Part shown: in pieces, positions 9,650 through 18,141 of the stretch
Numbering within the stretch: the first letter of the stretch is position 1
Layout: each line of letters begins with the position of its first letter
Assembly (NCBI GenBank): GCA_016209015.1
Contig: JACQWY010000045.1
Coordinates: 55,598 to 119,597 of the forward strand
Direction of reading: 5' to 3'
DNA length: 64,000 bases
Origin: Gammaproteobacteria bacterium
GTDB taxonomy: Bacteria; Pseudomonadota; Gammaproteobacteria; Ga0077536
Position numbers and translations under genes: made by a program
The notes under the pieces: model-generated
What the model was told of the DNA's origin: nothing
Seen by the model: the letters and a program-made list of their open reading frames with translations, nothing else
Databases searched by the model: none

Positions 9650-10491
9650 CGGCGCTCACTCTCACGCTTTCCGCCGCCCCCGATTTCGATCTCGATCTCG
9701 CGGGCGTCTCACCCGACGGCCTGCAGGGCCTGAAGGCGGACAGGGTGCGGCGTCATCGCGTGCCCTACGGCCGCCGCGTCGTGGCACTCGGCGACTTCTT
9801 CGAAATCGACGGCTCACCCGATTCGGGAGAGATCGAGATCCGCAATGCGACGGCGAAGCTGACGCGCGTCGGTGCGGGCCTCGCCGGCGGGACGATCATC
9901 GTCAAGGGCAGCACGGGCAACGCCTGCGGCAGCGAGATGCGCGGCGGCGCGCTGCGCATCCAGGGCAGCGCGGGTGATTATCTCGGCGCGGCCATGCGCG
10001 GCGGCCTCATCGAAGTCTCTGGCAGCGTCGGCGCATTCGCCGGAGGCGGACTGCCCGGCACGACGCTCGGCATGAAGAACGGCACGATGCTCATCGGCGG
10101 CGATGCCGGGGATCGTCTCGGAGATCGGATGCGTCGCGGCCTCGTCGTCGTCTCCGGAGCGGCCGGCGCCTATGCCGGATGCAATATGCTCGCCGGCACG
10201 CTCGTGCTCCTCGGAGCGACCGGCGCCGGCCTCGGGAGCGGTATGCGACGCGGCTCGATACTTCTCGCGCGGGAGCCGGAAATGCTCCTGCCCACGTTCA
10301 CGTCGACCGGTACGTTCAATCTCGCGATCCTGCCCGTGCTGACGCGCCATCTCGTCTCGCTCAAGCGCAGCCTGAAGGCGAAGCTCGAGGGGTTCACGGA
10401 AGCCCGGCGCGTCGTCGGCGACGCGGCCTGCGGCGGCATGGGCGAACTCCTCATCGCGGCGCCGGCGGCGGCGCGCAGGACGCGCAAGTAA
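9646..10491 (+). CDS. fhcC: Formyltransferase/hydrolase complex subunit C
   Basis: A 281-residue protein of the FwdC/FhcC family. The middle consists of tandem glycine-rich repeats of the form GxxGxxxGxxMxxGxI (residues about 80-205), which fold as a right-handed beta-helix. It is a structural subunit of the Fhc complex. The ATG at 9646 overlaps the fhcD stop. It is the last gene of the rightward operon and faces a leftward gene; a 10-base-stem hairpin lies in the 86-base gap between them. Confidence 0.92.
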   Translation: MTALTLTLSAAPDFDLDLAGVSPDGLQGLKADRVRRHRVPYGRRVVALGDFFEIDGSPDSGEIEIRNATAKLTRVGAGLAGGTIIVKGSTGNACGSEMRGGALRIQGSAGDYLGAAMRGGLIEVSGSVGAFAGGGLPGTTLGMKNGTMLIGGDAGDRLGDRMRRGLVVVSGAAGAYAGCNMLAGTLVLLGATGAGLGSGMRRGSILLAREPEMLLPTFTSTGTFNLAILPVLTRHLVSLKRSLKAKLEGFTEARRVVGDAACGGMGELLIAAPAAARRTRK

Positions 10492-10546
10492 GGACACGTT
10501 GACGGCGCACGCCTAGTGGCGTCAGGTCGGGCGCTGACGGCGGGCG

Positions 10547-10568
10547 CGCGTCCCGGGGCCGGGACGCG
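10547..10568. terminator. GC-rich hairpin between convergent genes
   Basis: A perfect 10-base inverted repeat (CGCGTCCCGG and its complement, 2-base centre) lies between the stops of fhcC and the leftward gene at 10578. It has no T-tract on either side, so it may be a bidirectional or RNA-stabilising element rather than a canonical intrinsic terminator. Confidence 0.45.
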
Positions 10569-10577
10569 GGGTGGACT

Positions 10578-11351
10578 TCAGTTCTTGGCCGTCTTCCCGG
10601 AATCCGGCTCCGCGCTGACGAGTTGGAGCGTCTCCTGAATGAGCGGCGGCGCGTCGGGCTTCTCGCCCGGCACGAGCGTCTGTATACGATAGAGATAGCC
10701 GGGAAGCTCGTCCGCGACCGTCACCGTATAAGTCTTGTCGGCGAAGCGCTTGAAGAGCTCGCGATGCGGGTCCTTGGTGTAGGGCTGGATGACGACTTCC
10801 TTCGCTTGGATTTTCCTGCCCTCGAACTCCACCGTCACCGGCTTGACCGTCGCCGCTTCGGCGAGCGCGAACTTGATCCGGCGCTGGAAATAGCGCCAGC
10901 GCTCGCGGGCACCGCCTTTGTCGTCGGTGAGGCGGTTCATCTCGTACACATCCCCCTGGAAGAAGACGCCGAGCACGGGGTTGACCGTCGTGCTGTCGGA
11001 GTCCGGCACGGGGAAGTGGCGTTCACCGGAGAAGAAATTGAGCGTCGCCGATTTCGTTCCGTCGGCCTTCAGTTCCTTCACGCGGAATTCGACGCTGTCT
11101 TTGAAGCCGTCCTCGTATGAGCCCGTTTTCTCGAATGCATACTTGATGACCATCGGCGCGCGCACGCTGCGCAACTGATCGGTCATCCACAGCAGATTCT
11201 CCGCTTCCGAGAATTTGACCGGCTCCTCAGCGGCGGCAGGCTTCGCCGGCGCAGCTCCGGGCGCCGCGGACTCGGCCTGGGCTGCCGCCACGCAGGCACT
11301 CAAGCCGAGCGCCAGCAGCCAGCGCCGTCCACCATCAATCGTCATCGTCAT
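10578..11351 (-). CDS. Secreted protein of unknown function in the xox cluster
   Basis: A 257-residue protein with a signal peptide (cleavage probably after AQA, about residue 26) followed by an Ala/Pro-rich linker and a domain I do not recognise. The domain is rich in beta-strand-like segments (for example MVIKYAFEKTGSYEDGF and YTVTVADELPGYLYRI), loosely like lipoprotein-carrier (LolA-type) folds. The start is an ATG at 11351 with AGGAAA before it; it overlaps the end of xoxJ by 17 bases, indicating one transcript. Being last in the XoxF group suggests a periplasmic accessory role in methanol oxidation; this is inference. Confidence 0.7.
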   Translation of the reverse strand: MTMTIDGGRRWLLALGLSACVAAAQAESAAPGAAPAKPAAAEEPVKFSEAENLLWMTDQLRSVRAPMVIKYAFEKTGSYEDGFKDSVEFRVKELKADGTKSATLNFFSGERHFPVPDSDSTTVNPVLGVFFQGDVYEMNRLTDDKGGARERWRYFQRRIKFALAEAATVKPVTVEFEGRKIQAKEVVIQPYTKDPHRELFKRFADKTYTVTVADELPGYLYRIQTLVPGEKPDAPPLIQETLQLVSAEPDSGKTAKN

Positions 11352-12213
11352 TTTCCTTTTTCTGGAGCGGCAACAGCGGGACGCCATCGTCCTTGATGAT
11401 CTTCTCGATCTCCGCGCGGTTATCCTCGATGAGCTTGTTGACCTGTGCTTTCCAGGCCTTGTCCTTTTCACGGACCGCCATCGCGATCTGGTAATCGAAT
11501 TTGATGCCGAGCTCACTCTCCATGGGAATGACGACGAGTTCCGCGCTCTTCGTCTGCTTCGCGTACCAGCCGGCGATCGGTCCCCAGACGAACGTGAGAT
11601 TGATCTTGCCGGCGACGAGATCGTCGAGGATCTGCGTCGGTCCTACTTTCGCGTCTCCGCTCTGCATCACGTACGGAACGGCTTGCTCCATCAAGCCTGC
11701 GAGGGCGACCCACTGTGTGGCCGGCCCCTGATCCCAAACGCCAGGCTTGATCGCAGCGCGCTTCTCGTCACTCAGACTCTTGAGGTCGCTCTGCGACTTG
11801 ACGTAGTCGAGACCGCGTCCTTTCACATACACGAGGGACCACGCAGAACGCATGTAGGGCACCGTCGTCGCGGCGAGCTCGAAGTTGTCGACGACGCCCA
11901 TGACGATATCGCACTTGTAGCTGCCGTCTTCCGTTTCGTTGTTCTTGAGCGTATTGCGGATGAAGCCCATGCGCTGCGGGAACCATTCGTACACGACCGG
12001 CAGTCCGAGCTTCCTGCCGAACAGACTCGCGATCCGGTTCTCGTAACCCGCCTCGTTCTTGTCCGACATGGGCAGACTGTAAGGATCGGCACACACTTTC
12101 AACGCGGTGCGCTTTTCCGGTGGCTTCGGGGCGTCGGGACCCGCAGCACCCGCGGTGATATCCCAGGCGCTCATCACCAGTGCCATCAGCCAGATTGCGA
12201 TTCGAACGTGCAT
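11335..12213 (-). CDS. xoxJ: XoxJ, quinoprotein dehydrogenase-associated periplasmic binding protein
   Basis: A 292-residue secreted protein of the solute-binding fold family that accompanies PQQ alcohol dehydrogenases. Diagnostic is the start of the mature domain, KVCADPYSLPMSD followed by GYENRIASLFGRKLG. XoxJ/MxaJ proteins are not nutrient transport components but are thought to help activate or mature the dehydrogenase in the periplasm. The frame is open far upstream; the start is taken as the ATG at 12213, which gives a signal peptide ending near AGAAG. Unusual: the C-terminus ends in a run of four aspartates. It lies 86 bases after the pseudoazurin gene. Confidence 0.88.
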   Translation of the reverse strand: MHVRIAIWLMALVMSAWDITAGAAGPDAPKPPEKRTALKVCADPYSLPMSDKNEAGYENRIASLFGRKLGLPVVYEWFPQRMGFIRNTLKNNETEDGSYKCDIVMGVVDNFELAATTVPYMRSAWSLVYVKGRGLDYVKSQSDLKSLSDEKRAAIKPGVWDQGPATQWVALAGLMEQAVPYVMQSGDAKVGPTQILDDLVAGKINLTFVWGPIAGWYAKQTKSAELVVIPMESELGIKFDYQIAMAVREKDKAWKAQVNKLIEDNRAEIEKIIKDDGVPLLPLQKKENDDDD

Positions 12214-12299
12214 CTTCCCGCACTCTCCGCCCCGACGGGCGCTCATCCAGGACTCGTTCGTGACATCACCGCGCCAGCGAGGAAGCCGGCAGCGCAGGG

Positions 12300-12752
12300 T
12301 CATTTCATGCCCTTCTGCTCGAGCTCCTGCTTCATCTTCTTGACCGCTCGATTCACCATGTTCTGCGCGAGCTTCACGTTCGCGACTTCGGCTTCGATCT
12401 TCGACAGATTCGGCGGCGATTTGTCGCCGACCACGACGGCGCCGACCATGCCCATGGAGACATGCGGATTGCAGCGGAAGAGATACGCACCTTCCTTGTC
12501 GAGTGTCACGCTGAAACCGGTCTGGCCGAGCTCGCTCCTCCAGGGCTTCGCGCCGTCGGGAATCATGGTGTCGTACGACTGCGTATCGTGGCCGGTCATG
12601 TTCATGAACTTGATCGTGTCGCCGGGCTTGGCGAACGTCGTCTGCGGCTGCCAGTGGTCGATGACCGCCTGGACGATGTGCTCCTCTGCCGAGGCGGCCT
12701 GGATCGCGAGCGCGAATAGCGCGACAGCGCAGAGCTTCTGCGTCGAATGCAT
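12300..12752 (-). CDS. Pseudoazurin-type blue copper protein, probable XoxF electron acceptor
   Basis: A 150-residue cupredoxin with a signal peptide (cleavage after ASA, about residue 22). The type-1 copper ligands fit the pseudoazurin pattern: a His in MTGHDTQS and Cys, His and Met in CNPHVSMGM (C-x2-H-x4-M). After the copper domain there is a helical, Lys-rich tail of about 40 residues not usual for pseudoazurins. The ATG at 12752 has AGGAGG nine bases upstream. It sits between xoxF and xoxJ, where the cytochrome c XoxG is usually encoded, and no XoxG is visible nearby. It is therefore a candidate periplasmic electron carrier for XoxF; that role is inferred. Confidence 0.87.
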   Translation of the reverse strand: MHSTQKLCAVALFALAIQAASAEEHIVQAVIDHWQPQTTFAKPGDTIKFMNMTGHDTQSYDTMIPDGAKPWRSELGQTGFSVTLDKEGAYLFRCNPHVSMGMVGAVVVGDKSPPNLSKIEAEVANVKLAQNMVNRAVKKMKQELEQKGMK

Positions 12753-13054
12753 GTTGAAGTAGCCTCCTACGAGCCTTGATCTTGTCGTTCGGGTCCGGCG
12801 TCCGGCGCACCTGCCGGTCACGGGGCGGATAGTAGTTTTATGCGGGTAAATCGCCGCTGAATAAGGACGTTGCGTTGTAACCCATGCGGCAGAAAGCTGT
12901 CAACGACTGGGCCGCCGTTCAAGAATGCTGCAATTCCCGTGCGTTAGCGTATGGCAGTCGAATTGACCCGTATCCGCGGCGGGCGATGCGGAGCGCTGCT
13001 CGGCGCAGCGCCGATATGCGCGCGGCGCAGCGACGGATGCCGCTGTCTGCATGC
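12753..13054. other. Leader region upstream of the pseudoazurin gene
   Basis: About 300 bases between the xoxF terminator and the pseudoazurin start contain no convincing gene. Weak AT-rich matches to sigma-70 elements occur around 12830-12870, but no promoter can be called with confidence. Overlapping reading frames here are GC-rich shadows. Confidence 0.45.
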
Positions 13055-13089
13055 GAAAAAAAACCCGGCATCCTTTCGGATACCGGGTT
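13055..13089 (-). terminator. Intrinsic terminator of xoxF
   Basis: Reading leftward after the xoxF stop, a 12-base stem with one imperfect pair (AACCCGGTATCC, loop GAAA, GGATGCCGGGTT) is followed by a run of Ts. It is a textbook Rho-independent terminator 34 bases after the xoxF stop, so xoxF can be expressed separately from the pseudoazurin and xoxJ genes downstream. Confidence 0.9.
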
Positions 13090-13123
13090 CTGTTCACTCA
13101 ACAGTAGCTGCGTCTTGCGACGA

Positions 13124-14986
13124 TCAGGGCAGCGCGAACACGCTCAGCACGCCGCCGAGGCGGGTGTAGTTGTTCAGGCCCTTGTAGGCGCCCACGGCAC
13201 CGAGGCCGTCGGTGTCCTGAATGAGGCCCGCCGCCATACCGATGCCAGCCCAACCGCCGACGCCGGAGAGAACGCCGACGTACTGCTTGTTCTTGTGCTG
13301 CCAGGTATTGACGTTGCCGATGATGCCGGACGGGGTCTTGAACTTCCAAAGCTCCTTACCCGTCTTCGCATCGACAGCCTTCAGGTAACCTTCGAGGTTG
13401 CCGTAGAACACGACGTCGCCAGCGGTCGCCAACGCACCGCTCCACACGGAGAAGCGCTCGTTGATCGTCCACTTGATCTTGCCGGCGTCGGCATCCCAGG
13501 CAATGAAGTTACCCAGATTGTTGTTGTCCTTGTTGTTGTTGAACTCGGCGCCAGGGGAGACCTTGCCGGCCGGGAACATCGACAACACGGCGTTGACGTA
13601 CGGCTGACCCGCGACGTACTGCCCACCGCTTACCGGCTCGTAGTTCATGCAGACGTGGTTCGTCGGCACGTAGAACAGACCGGTCTTGGGGCTGTACGCA
13701 GCAGGCTGCTGGTCCTTGGTACCGAGCGCTGCCGGGCAGATGTTCGTCGAGTTGACGTCTTCGCCATTGGCATGCGTCGAGTACTTAGCGACGACTTCCG
13801 GACGGCCCGTCTTCATGTCGACGTGCGTCGCCCAGTTGACGGCCGGGTCGTACTTCTCGGCGACGAGGAGGGCGCCCGTCTCGCGGTCCAGGGTGTACGC
13901 GAAGCCGTTGCGGTCGAAGTGGACCAGCGCCTTCGTGTCCTTACCCTTGACCTTCATGTCGGCCAGGATCATCTCGTTGATGCCGTCGTAATCCCATTCG
14001 TCGTGGGGCGTCATCTGATAGACCCACTTCGCCACACCGGTGTCGACATCGCGCGCGAAGATGGTCATCGACCACTTGTTGTCGCCAGGACGAACGACCG
14101 GGTTCCAGGTCGACGGATTGCCGGAGCCGTAGAACATGAGGTTCTGAGCCTTGTCGTACGGCCACCAGCCCCAGGTCGAACCGCCGCCGATCTTCCACTG
14201 ATCACCCTTCCAGGTCTTCAGCGAAGAATCCTTGCCGACGGGCTGGCCGAGGGAGGTCGTCTTCTCGGGGTCGAAGAGCATCTCGTCGTCAGGACCCATG
14301 CTGTAGGCGCGCCACACGCGCTTGCCGGTCTTGATGTCGTACGCATTCATCCAGCAGCGGACGCCGAATTCGGCGCCGGAGATGCCGGTGAACACCTTGT
14401 CCTTGATGACGTGGGGAGCATTGGTATTGGTCTGACCCAGCTTCGGATCGCCGTTCTTGATCTTCCACGCGACCGAACCATCCTTGGCGTTCAGCGCGAC
14501 GAGGGTCGTGTCGGCCTGCTGCAGGAAGATCTTGCCATCGCCATAGCCGAGACCGCGGTTGACGGTATCGCAGCACATGACGGGCACGGTTTCCTGGTAG
14601 TCCTGCACCGGAACGTATTCCCAAACGACTTCGAGGGTGTCGAGGTCGATTGCGAACACGTTGTTGGGGAACGCGGCGTGGATGAAGAGCGTGTCGCCCT
14701 TCAGTCCCGTCGATGAAGCCGGCAACACCAGCGGGCCGCCTTCGTGGCCTCGCAGTACGCCGGTGGAAAACGTCCAGGCAGCCTGCAGCTTACCTACGTT
14801 CGTATTATTGATTTGCTTAAGTTCCGAGTAGCGCCAGTTGTTGTAGTTGCCGCCCGGATAGACCCAGTAATTGGGGTCCTGCATGAGCTTCTCTAATTCA
14901 GCGTTCGCCATGACTGCACCAGAAGCCGTGACTGCCGTTAGAGAGGCCGCAGCAATGAGCCATCGCTTGAACGATGTTTTCCTCAT
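13124..14986 (-). CDS. xoxF: Lanthanide-dependent PQQ methanol dehydrogenase XoxF
   Basis: A 620-residue quinoprotein with a signal peptide ending near residue 28. The vicinal disulphide cysteines (138-139, MCCD), the metal-site residues Glu206 (GAEFG) and Asn290 (SGNPSTWN), and the catalytic Asp332 in EWDYDGINE are present. Asp334, two residues after the catalytic Asp, marks lanthanide-binding XoxF; calcium-dependent MxaF has Ala there. Repeated W-docking motifs of the eight-bladed propeller are visible. The enzyme oxidises methanol to formaldehyde or formate in the periplasm. The start is the ATG at 14986, preceded by AGGAGGAGG, not the upstream ATG at 15004. A strong terminator follows. 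Confidence 0.96.
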   Translation of the reverse strand: MRKTSFKRWLIAAASLTAVTASGAVMANAELEKLMQDPNYWVYPGGNYNNWRYSELKQINNTNVGKLQAAWTFSTGVLRGHEGGPLVLPASSTGLKGDTLFIHAAFPNNVFAIDLDTLEVVWEYVPVQDYQETVPVMCCDTVNRGLGYGDGKIFLQQADTTLVALNAKDGSVAWKIKNGDPKLGQTNTNAPHVIKDKVFTGISGAEFGVRCWMNAYDIKTGKRVWRAYSMGPDDEMLFDPEKTTSLGQPVGKDSSLKTWKGDQWKIGGGSTWGWWPYDKAQNLMFYGSGNPSTWNPVVRPGDNKWSMTIFARDVDTGVAKWVYQMTPHDEWDYDGINEMILADMKVKGKDTKALVHFDRNGFAYTLDRETGALLVAEKYDPAVNWATHVDMKTGRPEVVAKYSTHANGEDVNSTNICPAALGTKDQQPAAYSPKTGLFYVPTNHVCMNYEPVSGGQYVAGQPYVNAVLSMFPAGKVSPGAEFNNNKDNNNLGNFIAWDADAGKIKWTINERFSVWSGALATAGDVVFYGNLEGYLKAVDAKTGKELWKFKTPSGIIGNVNTWQHKNKQYVGVLSGVGGWAGIGMAAGLIQDTDGLGAVGAYKGLNNYTRLGGVLSVFALP

Positions 14987-15004
14987 GATGACCTCCTCCT
15001 TCAC

Positions 15005-15616
15005 ACTATCGCTGTTAACAGTTTTGTATTGATCTCATTAACGGGTTTTAACTCCGCACCGAACCGAGATCGTAAGCTCGGGGCAGAGTGTATCGAACTC
15101 ATGAAACCGTGAATGGGCGGAACGCCTTCCGGAAAGTACGTGAGAGCCGCGTGAACTGCGGCGTGCTCGGAATCGAGACGTGGAAGTGCTGGATTTGATC
15201 GTTAGACCAGGGCATGCGCACGGGGGTCGCGACGAGCTTAGTGGTCATTGGCACTCTCTGATGTCCTCCGCCTCTTCCATTACGTACGGGAAGTGCGCTG
15301 AGACACCCCCCGACGCCCATCGCAACCGCTTCCGACCACCATCCCCAGGAGCGATTGCTTATTCGATGTTTCGGCGATGCTACGGCGCCTGTCGCGCCGC
15401 GTTTTTCTTTATTCGTTTCCGGTGGCGTCGGAGTTTGTCCCATACGCTTCCGGAATACTTCCCTGGCCTGATTATAGAGAAAAAATACCTGCCAGCAACC
15501 GTTTTGACGGGCCGCTTTCAGGCCTCTTCGCTGTTGCAATCGCAGCATTCTGTACCGTATTGAACACGCGTCCAGAAGCGCCTCGCAGGCTGTGCACGCC
15601 GCAGTCCCCAGCGGCT
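15005..15616. other. xoxF upstream region, lower GC, no convincing gene
   Basis: This 612-base gap is less GC-rich than its surroundings. It holds a possible promoter close to xoxF (15023-15051), a 10-base palindrome CTGTTAACAG (15012-15021), and a perfect leftward TATAAT at 15471-15476 with a TTGCTG 16 bases upstream. A leftward frame of 114 codons (15099-15443) follows that -10 with GGAAG before its ATG, but its codon use is unlike the neighbours and I recognise no family. A long xoxF leader or a small acquired gene are both possible. Confidence 0.5.
15023..15051 (-). promoter_or_regulatory. Possible sigma-70 promoter of xoxF
   Basis: Leftward TTAAAA, 17 bases, TACAAA (four of six matches in each element) would start transcription about 30 bases upstream of the xoxF ATG. 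The palindrome CTGTTAACAG at 15012-15021 would overlap the start site, as an operator might. Weak match; tentative. Confidence 0.3.
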
Positions 15617-16012
15617 TCAGGACTCGGGTTTTTCCGCCTTGTGCTCGCGCCGCTTCACCTGCTTCGGCTGATTCAGCAGGCAGTGTCGGGTGGCCTCCGT
15701 GCGAACCCCTTCGAGCTTCTTCAGCATCTCCTTCGCGCGATCCGTGTCGCGGAAAAGACCGCCGCGTTCGCCGGGCATCTGCTTGTAGATTTCGTAAGTC
15801 CGGGCCTCGTTGTAGTCGTCGAGACTTATCACTTCCGAAATCGCATCGATCTCGCAGGAGCAGCGCTGCAGGTTGTCGATGTTCTGACCGCCGTTCTGCT
15901 TCATGCAGGTGAGCACGGCGTCCACGCGTTCGAGCGTCGGATAATCATTGGCGCGCGCATTCGTCGAGCACACTGCAGCGAACACGGCGGCGGCGGTGAT
16001 CCAGGGTTTCAT
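15617..16012 (-). CDS. Small secreted cysteine-containing protein, function unknown
   Basis: A 131-residue protein with a clear signal peptide (cleavage after ARA, about residue 21). The mature part has four cysteines, one in LTCMKQNGG, two in QRCSCEID and one near the C-terminus (TRHCLLN), which could form disulphides or bind a metal. It ends in a Lys/Arg/Glu-rich tail. No family is recognised. It stands alone between xoxF and the HprK-related cassette, in the same direction. A link with methanol oxidation is suggested only by position. Confidence 0.7.
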   Translation of the reverse strand: MKPWITAAAVFAAVCSTNARANDYPTLERVDAVLTCMKQNGGQNIDNLQRCSCEIDAISEVISLDDYNEARTYEIYKQMPGERGGLFRDTDRAKEMLKKLEGVRTEATRHCLLNQPKQVKRREHKAEKPES

Positions 16013-16153
16013 CGCGCGATCTCCTGTGATTCGTATCGTGGTGTTGAGCGCCGGTGCAAGGGCGGATGCAGGCGGCGGGCGGGCATGATAGCACCAATGA
16101 GCGACGGCGCTGAGCGAGCCCGCGGCGGTGTACGCCGGACGCGGCGGAGCGGA

Positions 16154-17089
16154 TCAGGCCTCGACCGGGGGCAGCGAATCGAGGAGCCCCGCGAGGGCCG
16201 CACCGGCCTCCGCGAGGTCGCCGTAGCAGAGACGATAGCAGTCCACGCGTTCGACGAGTGCGCTCGCGGTAACGAACGCCGCTTCGCCACGGATCGCGTA
16301 ATTGAATGCGTTGTTGGAGATCTCGACGAAACACTCCGAACGCGGGATCGGATCGAGCTTCAGGGCGGCGCCGCGCTCGTAGCGCGGGTAGACCACGAGT
16401 CGCGGCTTCGCCGGCACCGCCATGTCCCGCACGTGCGCGGCCGGCGGACAGGCGTGCGCGACGGTACCCTTGCGCGTGCCCGCGAACGAGGGGCCGAGCT
16501 CGGCGTCCGGGCAGGCGCGGCGTATGACATCGATAGACTCGTTCTTCAGCGGGATCAGGCGCGGCAGCGGCAGAATCGAGAGATCAGCGTCGACGAGCGT
16601 GAACTCGTCGGAGAGCAGGCGCCACCCGTGATGCATGAGATAGGCCGATAGCGTGCTCTTGCCGGCGCCCGGCAGCCCCGGGAGGATCATCGCCGCCGCG
16701 CCGCGGGCGAGTACGCCGGCATGGAGCATGAGGTACTGATGCGCACGGGTGGCGATGCACCAGTTGATGCTCCATTCCACGTAGGGCAGCGCGTCCGGCA
16801 AAGGGAAATCGGAGAATCGCGTGCCGTCGTCGAGGCGCACGAGTCCGGTGCGGCGCCACGGACGCAGCGGCGCCGGCAAGCGCTCGACCGACACGATGGC
16901 ATCGGCGAACGACCCGTCGGCGGCCAGCGGATAGTCCGGGTAGATCGAACTCAGCATTTCGGCGAGACCGTCGCCGCTGCCCTTGATGCCTGCGACGAAC
17001 GGTCCGACCTGGAAGCGCAGGCCGTCACCTTCGAGCTCCCGCGCGAGGGCCGGGGCACCGAGCGTGCGGATCGTGAGCGGCGCGTTCAC
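16154..17089 (-). CDS. HprK-related kinase A
   Basis: A 311-residue protein related to the C-terminal kinase domain of HPr kinase/phosphorylase. The P-loop GLPGAGKST is at residues 138-146 and an acidic pair (SDEF, 161-162) follows in the catalytic position. HPr itself and the rest of a PTS are not encoded here. Known HprK-like kinases can phosphorylate non-HPr targets, including lasso peptides. The ATG overlaps the stop of the PqqD-like gene upstream (ATGA), so kinase and chaperone are made together. The target is probably a protein or peptide presented by that chaperone; this is inference. Confidence 0.88.
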   Translation of the reverse strand: MNAPLTIRTLGAPALARELEGDGLRFQVGPFVAGIKGSGDGLAEMLSSIYPDYPLAADGSFADAIVSVERLPAPLRPWRRTGLVRLDDGTRFSDFPLPDALPYVEWSINWCIATRAHQYLMLHAGVLARGAAAMILPGLPGAGKSTLSAYLMHHGWRLLSDEFTLVDADLSILPLPRLIPLKNESIDVIRRACPDAELGPSFAGTRKGTVAHACPPAAHVRDMAVPAKPRLVVYPRYERGAALKLDPIPRSECFVEISNNAFNYAIRGEAAFVTASALVERVDCYRLCYGDLAEAGAALAGLLDSLPPVEA

Positions 17090-17379
17090 GCGGTCCGAAT
17101 GCGCTCGACGAGGCCGAGCAAATCGAGGCTCACGAGCGTGTCGGCAACGGCGTCGTGGAGGTCCGGCCCGTCCTCGATTTCATACACGTCGCAGGTGGCG
17201 GCGCAGATTTGCGCCGTGGACAGCGGACCGTCGGCGAGCCGCCGGACCGCGAACGCGGCAATTTCGTTCAGGAAGTGGGTCTGGCCGGAAGCGGGATGGA
17301 AGACGAAGAACGCTTCGCCCCAGTTGCGCCAAATCAGGCGATCGTCGGCCTGCCGCGTCCAGAAATCCGAATCGGACAT
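17086..17379 (-). CDS. PqqD-like peptide chaperone of the HPr-rel-A system
   Basis: A 97-residue PqqD-family protein: FVFHPASGQTHFLNEIAAFAVRRL is the characteristic substrate-binding strand and helix. PqqD-type domains (RiPP recognition elements) bind the leader of a peptide or protein and present it to a modifying enzyme. No PqqA, PqqC or PqqE is nearby, so this is not a PQQ biosynthesis gene. It is coupled to the HprK-related kinase by an ATGA overlap and lies 43 bases after the Tat-exported Cys-rich protein, its most obvious candidate client. Confidence 0.87.
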   Translation of the reverse strand: MSDSDFWTRQADDRLIWRNWGEAFFVFHPASGQTHFLNEIAAFAVRRLADGPLSTAQICAATCDVYEIEDGPDLHDAVADTLVSLDLLGLVERIRTA

Positions 17380-17422
17380 CGCCCGCGGCAGGCCGAGTTT
17401 ACTCAGTGCTTCGCGCGTCGCC

Positions 17423-18010
17423 TCAGACGGTGCCGCCGCGCGCGATCAGCGATGCCATGCACAGTCCCGCCGCGCTCGTGATGATGCAGTTCGTCGGCGT
17501 CGTGCCCGAGCCGACGGCCTGTATGCTGCCGTCCTTGCACGAAATGTGGACGATCGCCTGGCGTGTCGCGCAGGGCGAGCCGGACTTGTTGACCAGGCTC
17601 GTGTCGAGCACTTCGTTGCCGCTCATGTCGCGCCAGCAATCGGCGACGCCGCCCGTGCCGCTCGGCTTCTTGCCGAGGAAGTAGGTCGGCGTCCCGTTAC
17701 CGACCTTCACGGTCTTGCCGTTGATCTTCTTGGTCACGAGCTTGTCGTAGCAATTCACGGAGAGACGATAGCGACCATCCGACCCCGTGGTGAGACAGGT
17801 CGCAGTCTGCTGCGCGGCGAGCGCCTTGGCGCCGCAGGTGATGCTGGTGATAGCCTGTGCCGTACCCGAATGCAGCGTCATCACCGCCGGCAGCGCCAGG
17901 GAGGTTCCCTTCAGGAATTGGCGCCGAGAAGTTGTCCGGGCCGTGGCCTTGCCGGCAGCCTGGCCAGAGTCGTTGCTCAGCTCGATATCGGTGTTCGAAT
18001 TCTTTTCCAT
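17423..18010 (-). CDS. Tat-exported cysteine-rich protein, candidate substrate of the HPr-rel-A cassette
   Basis: A 195-residue protein with a twin-arginine signal (SRRQFLKGTSLALPAV, arginines near residues 29-30) and cleavage probably after AQA. The mature part has eight cysteines (ITCGA, ATCLT, VNCYD, ADCWRD, SPCATR, ISCKD, TNCII, GLCMA), many Ser/Thr/Gly, and no family I recognise; there is no PEP-CTERM tail. Tat export implies folding, and possibly modification, in the cytoplasm first. It precedes the PqqD-like and kinase genes in one leftward transcript unit, with a GAGGAAA ribosome binding site and a sigma-54 promoter just upstream. Confidence 0.8.
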   Translation of the reverse strand: MEKNSNTDIELSNDSGQAAGKATARTTSRRQFLKGTSLALPAVMTLHSGTAQAITSITCGAKALAAQQTATCLTTGSDGRYRLSVNCYDKLVTKKINGKTVKVGNGTPTYFLGKKPSGTGGVADCWRDMSGNEVLDTSLVNKSGSPCATRQAIVHISCKDGSIQAVGSGTTPTNCIITSAAGLCMASLIARGGTV

Positions 18011-18041
18011 GGGATTTCCTCTAGGATCTCGCTACTGCGTC

Positions 18042-18057
18042 TGCAATTAGTGAGCCA
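18042..18057 (-). promoter_or_regulatory. Sigma-54 (-24/-12) promoter
   Basis: Leftward TGGCTCACTAATTGCA has the invariant GG and GC 10 bases apart and matches TGGCAC-N5-TTGCA in almost all positions. Transcription would start near 18031, about 20 bases before the ATG of the Tat-exported protein. XrtA systems are often governed by the sigma-54 activator pair PrsK/PrsR, so this cassette may belong to that regulon. Confidence 0.75.
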
Positions 18058-18141
18058 GCCTCGCAGTGCTCTCGTTAACTCGATGATTTGCGGCCGCTGG
18101 TTCCTCGAACACTTCAGACGCAAGCATCGTCGGGCGACATT

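Noticed and set aside
15099..15548. Leftward 149-codon frame upstream of xoxF
   Set aside because: Codon use is unlike the surrounding genes, no family is recognised and it lies in a control region. Kept only as a possibility within the regional entry.
17086..17379. PqqD as part of a PQQ biosynthesis operon serving XoxF
   Set aside because: pqqA, B, C and E are absent and the gene is coupled to an HprK-related kinase, which fits a different chaperone role.
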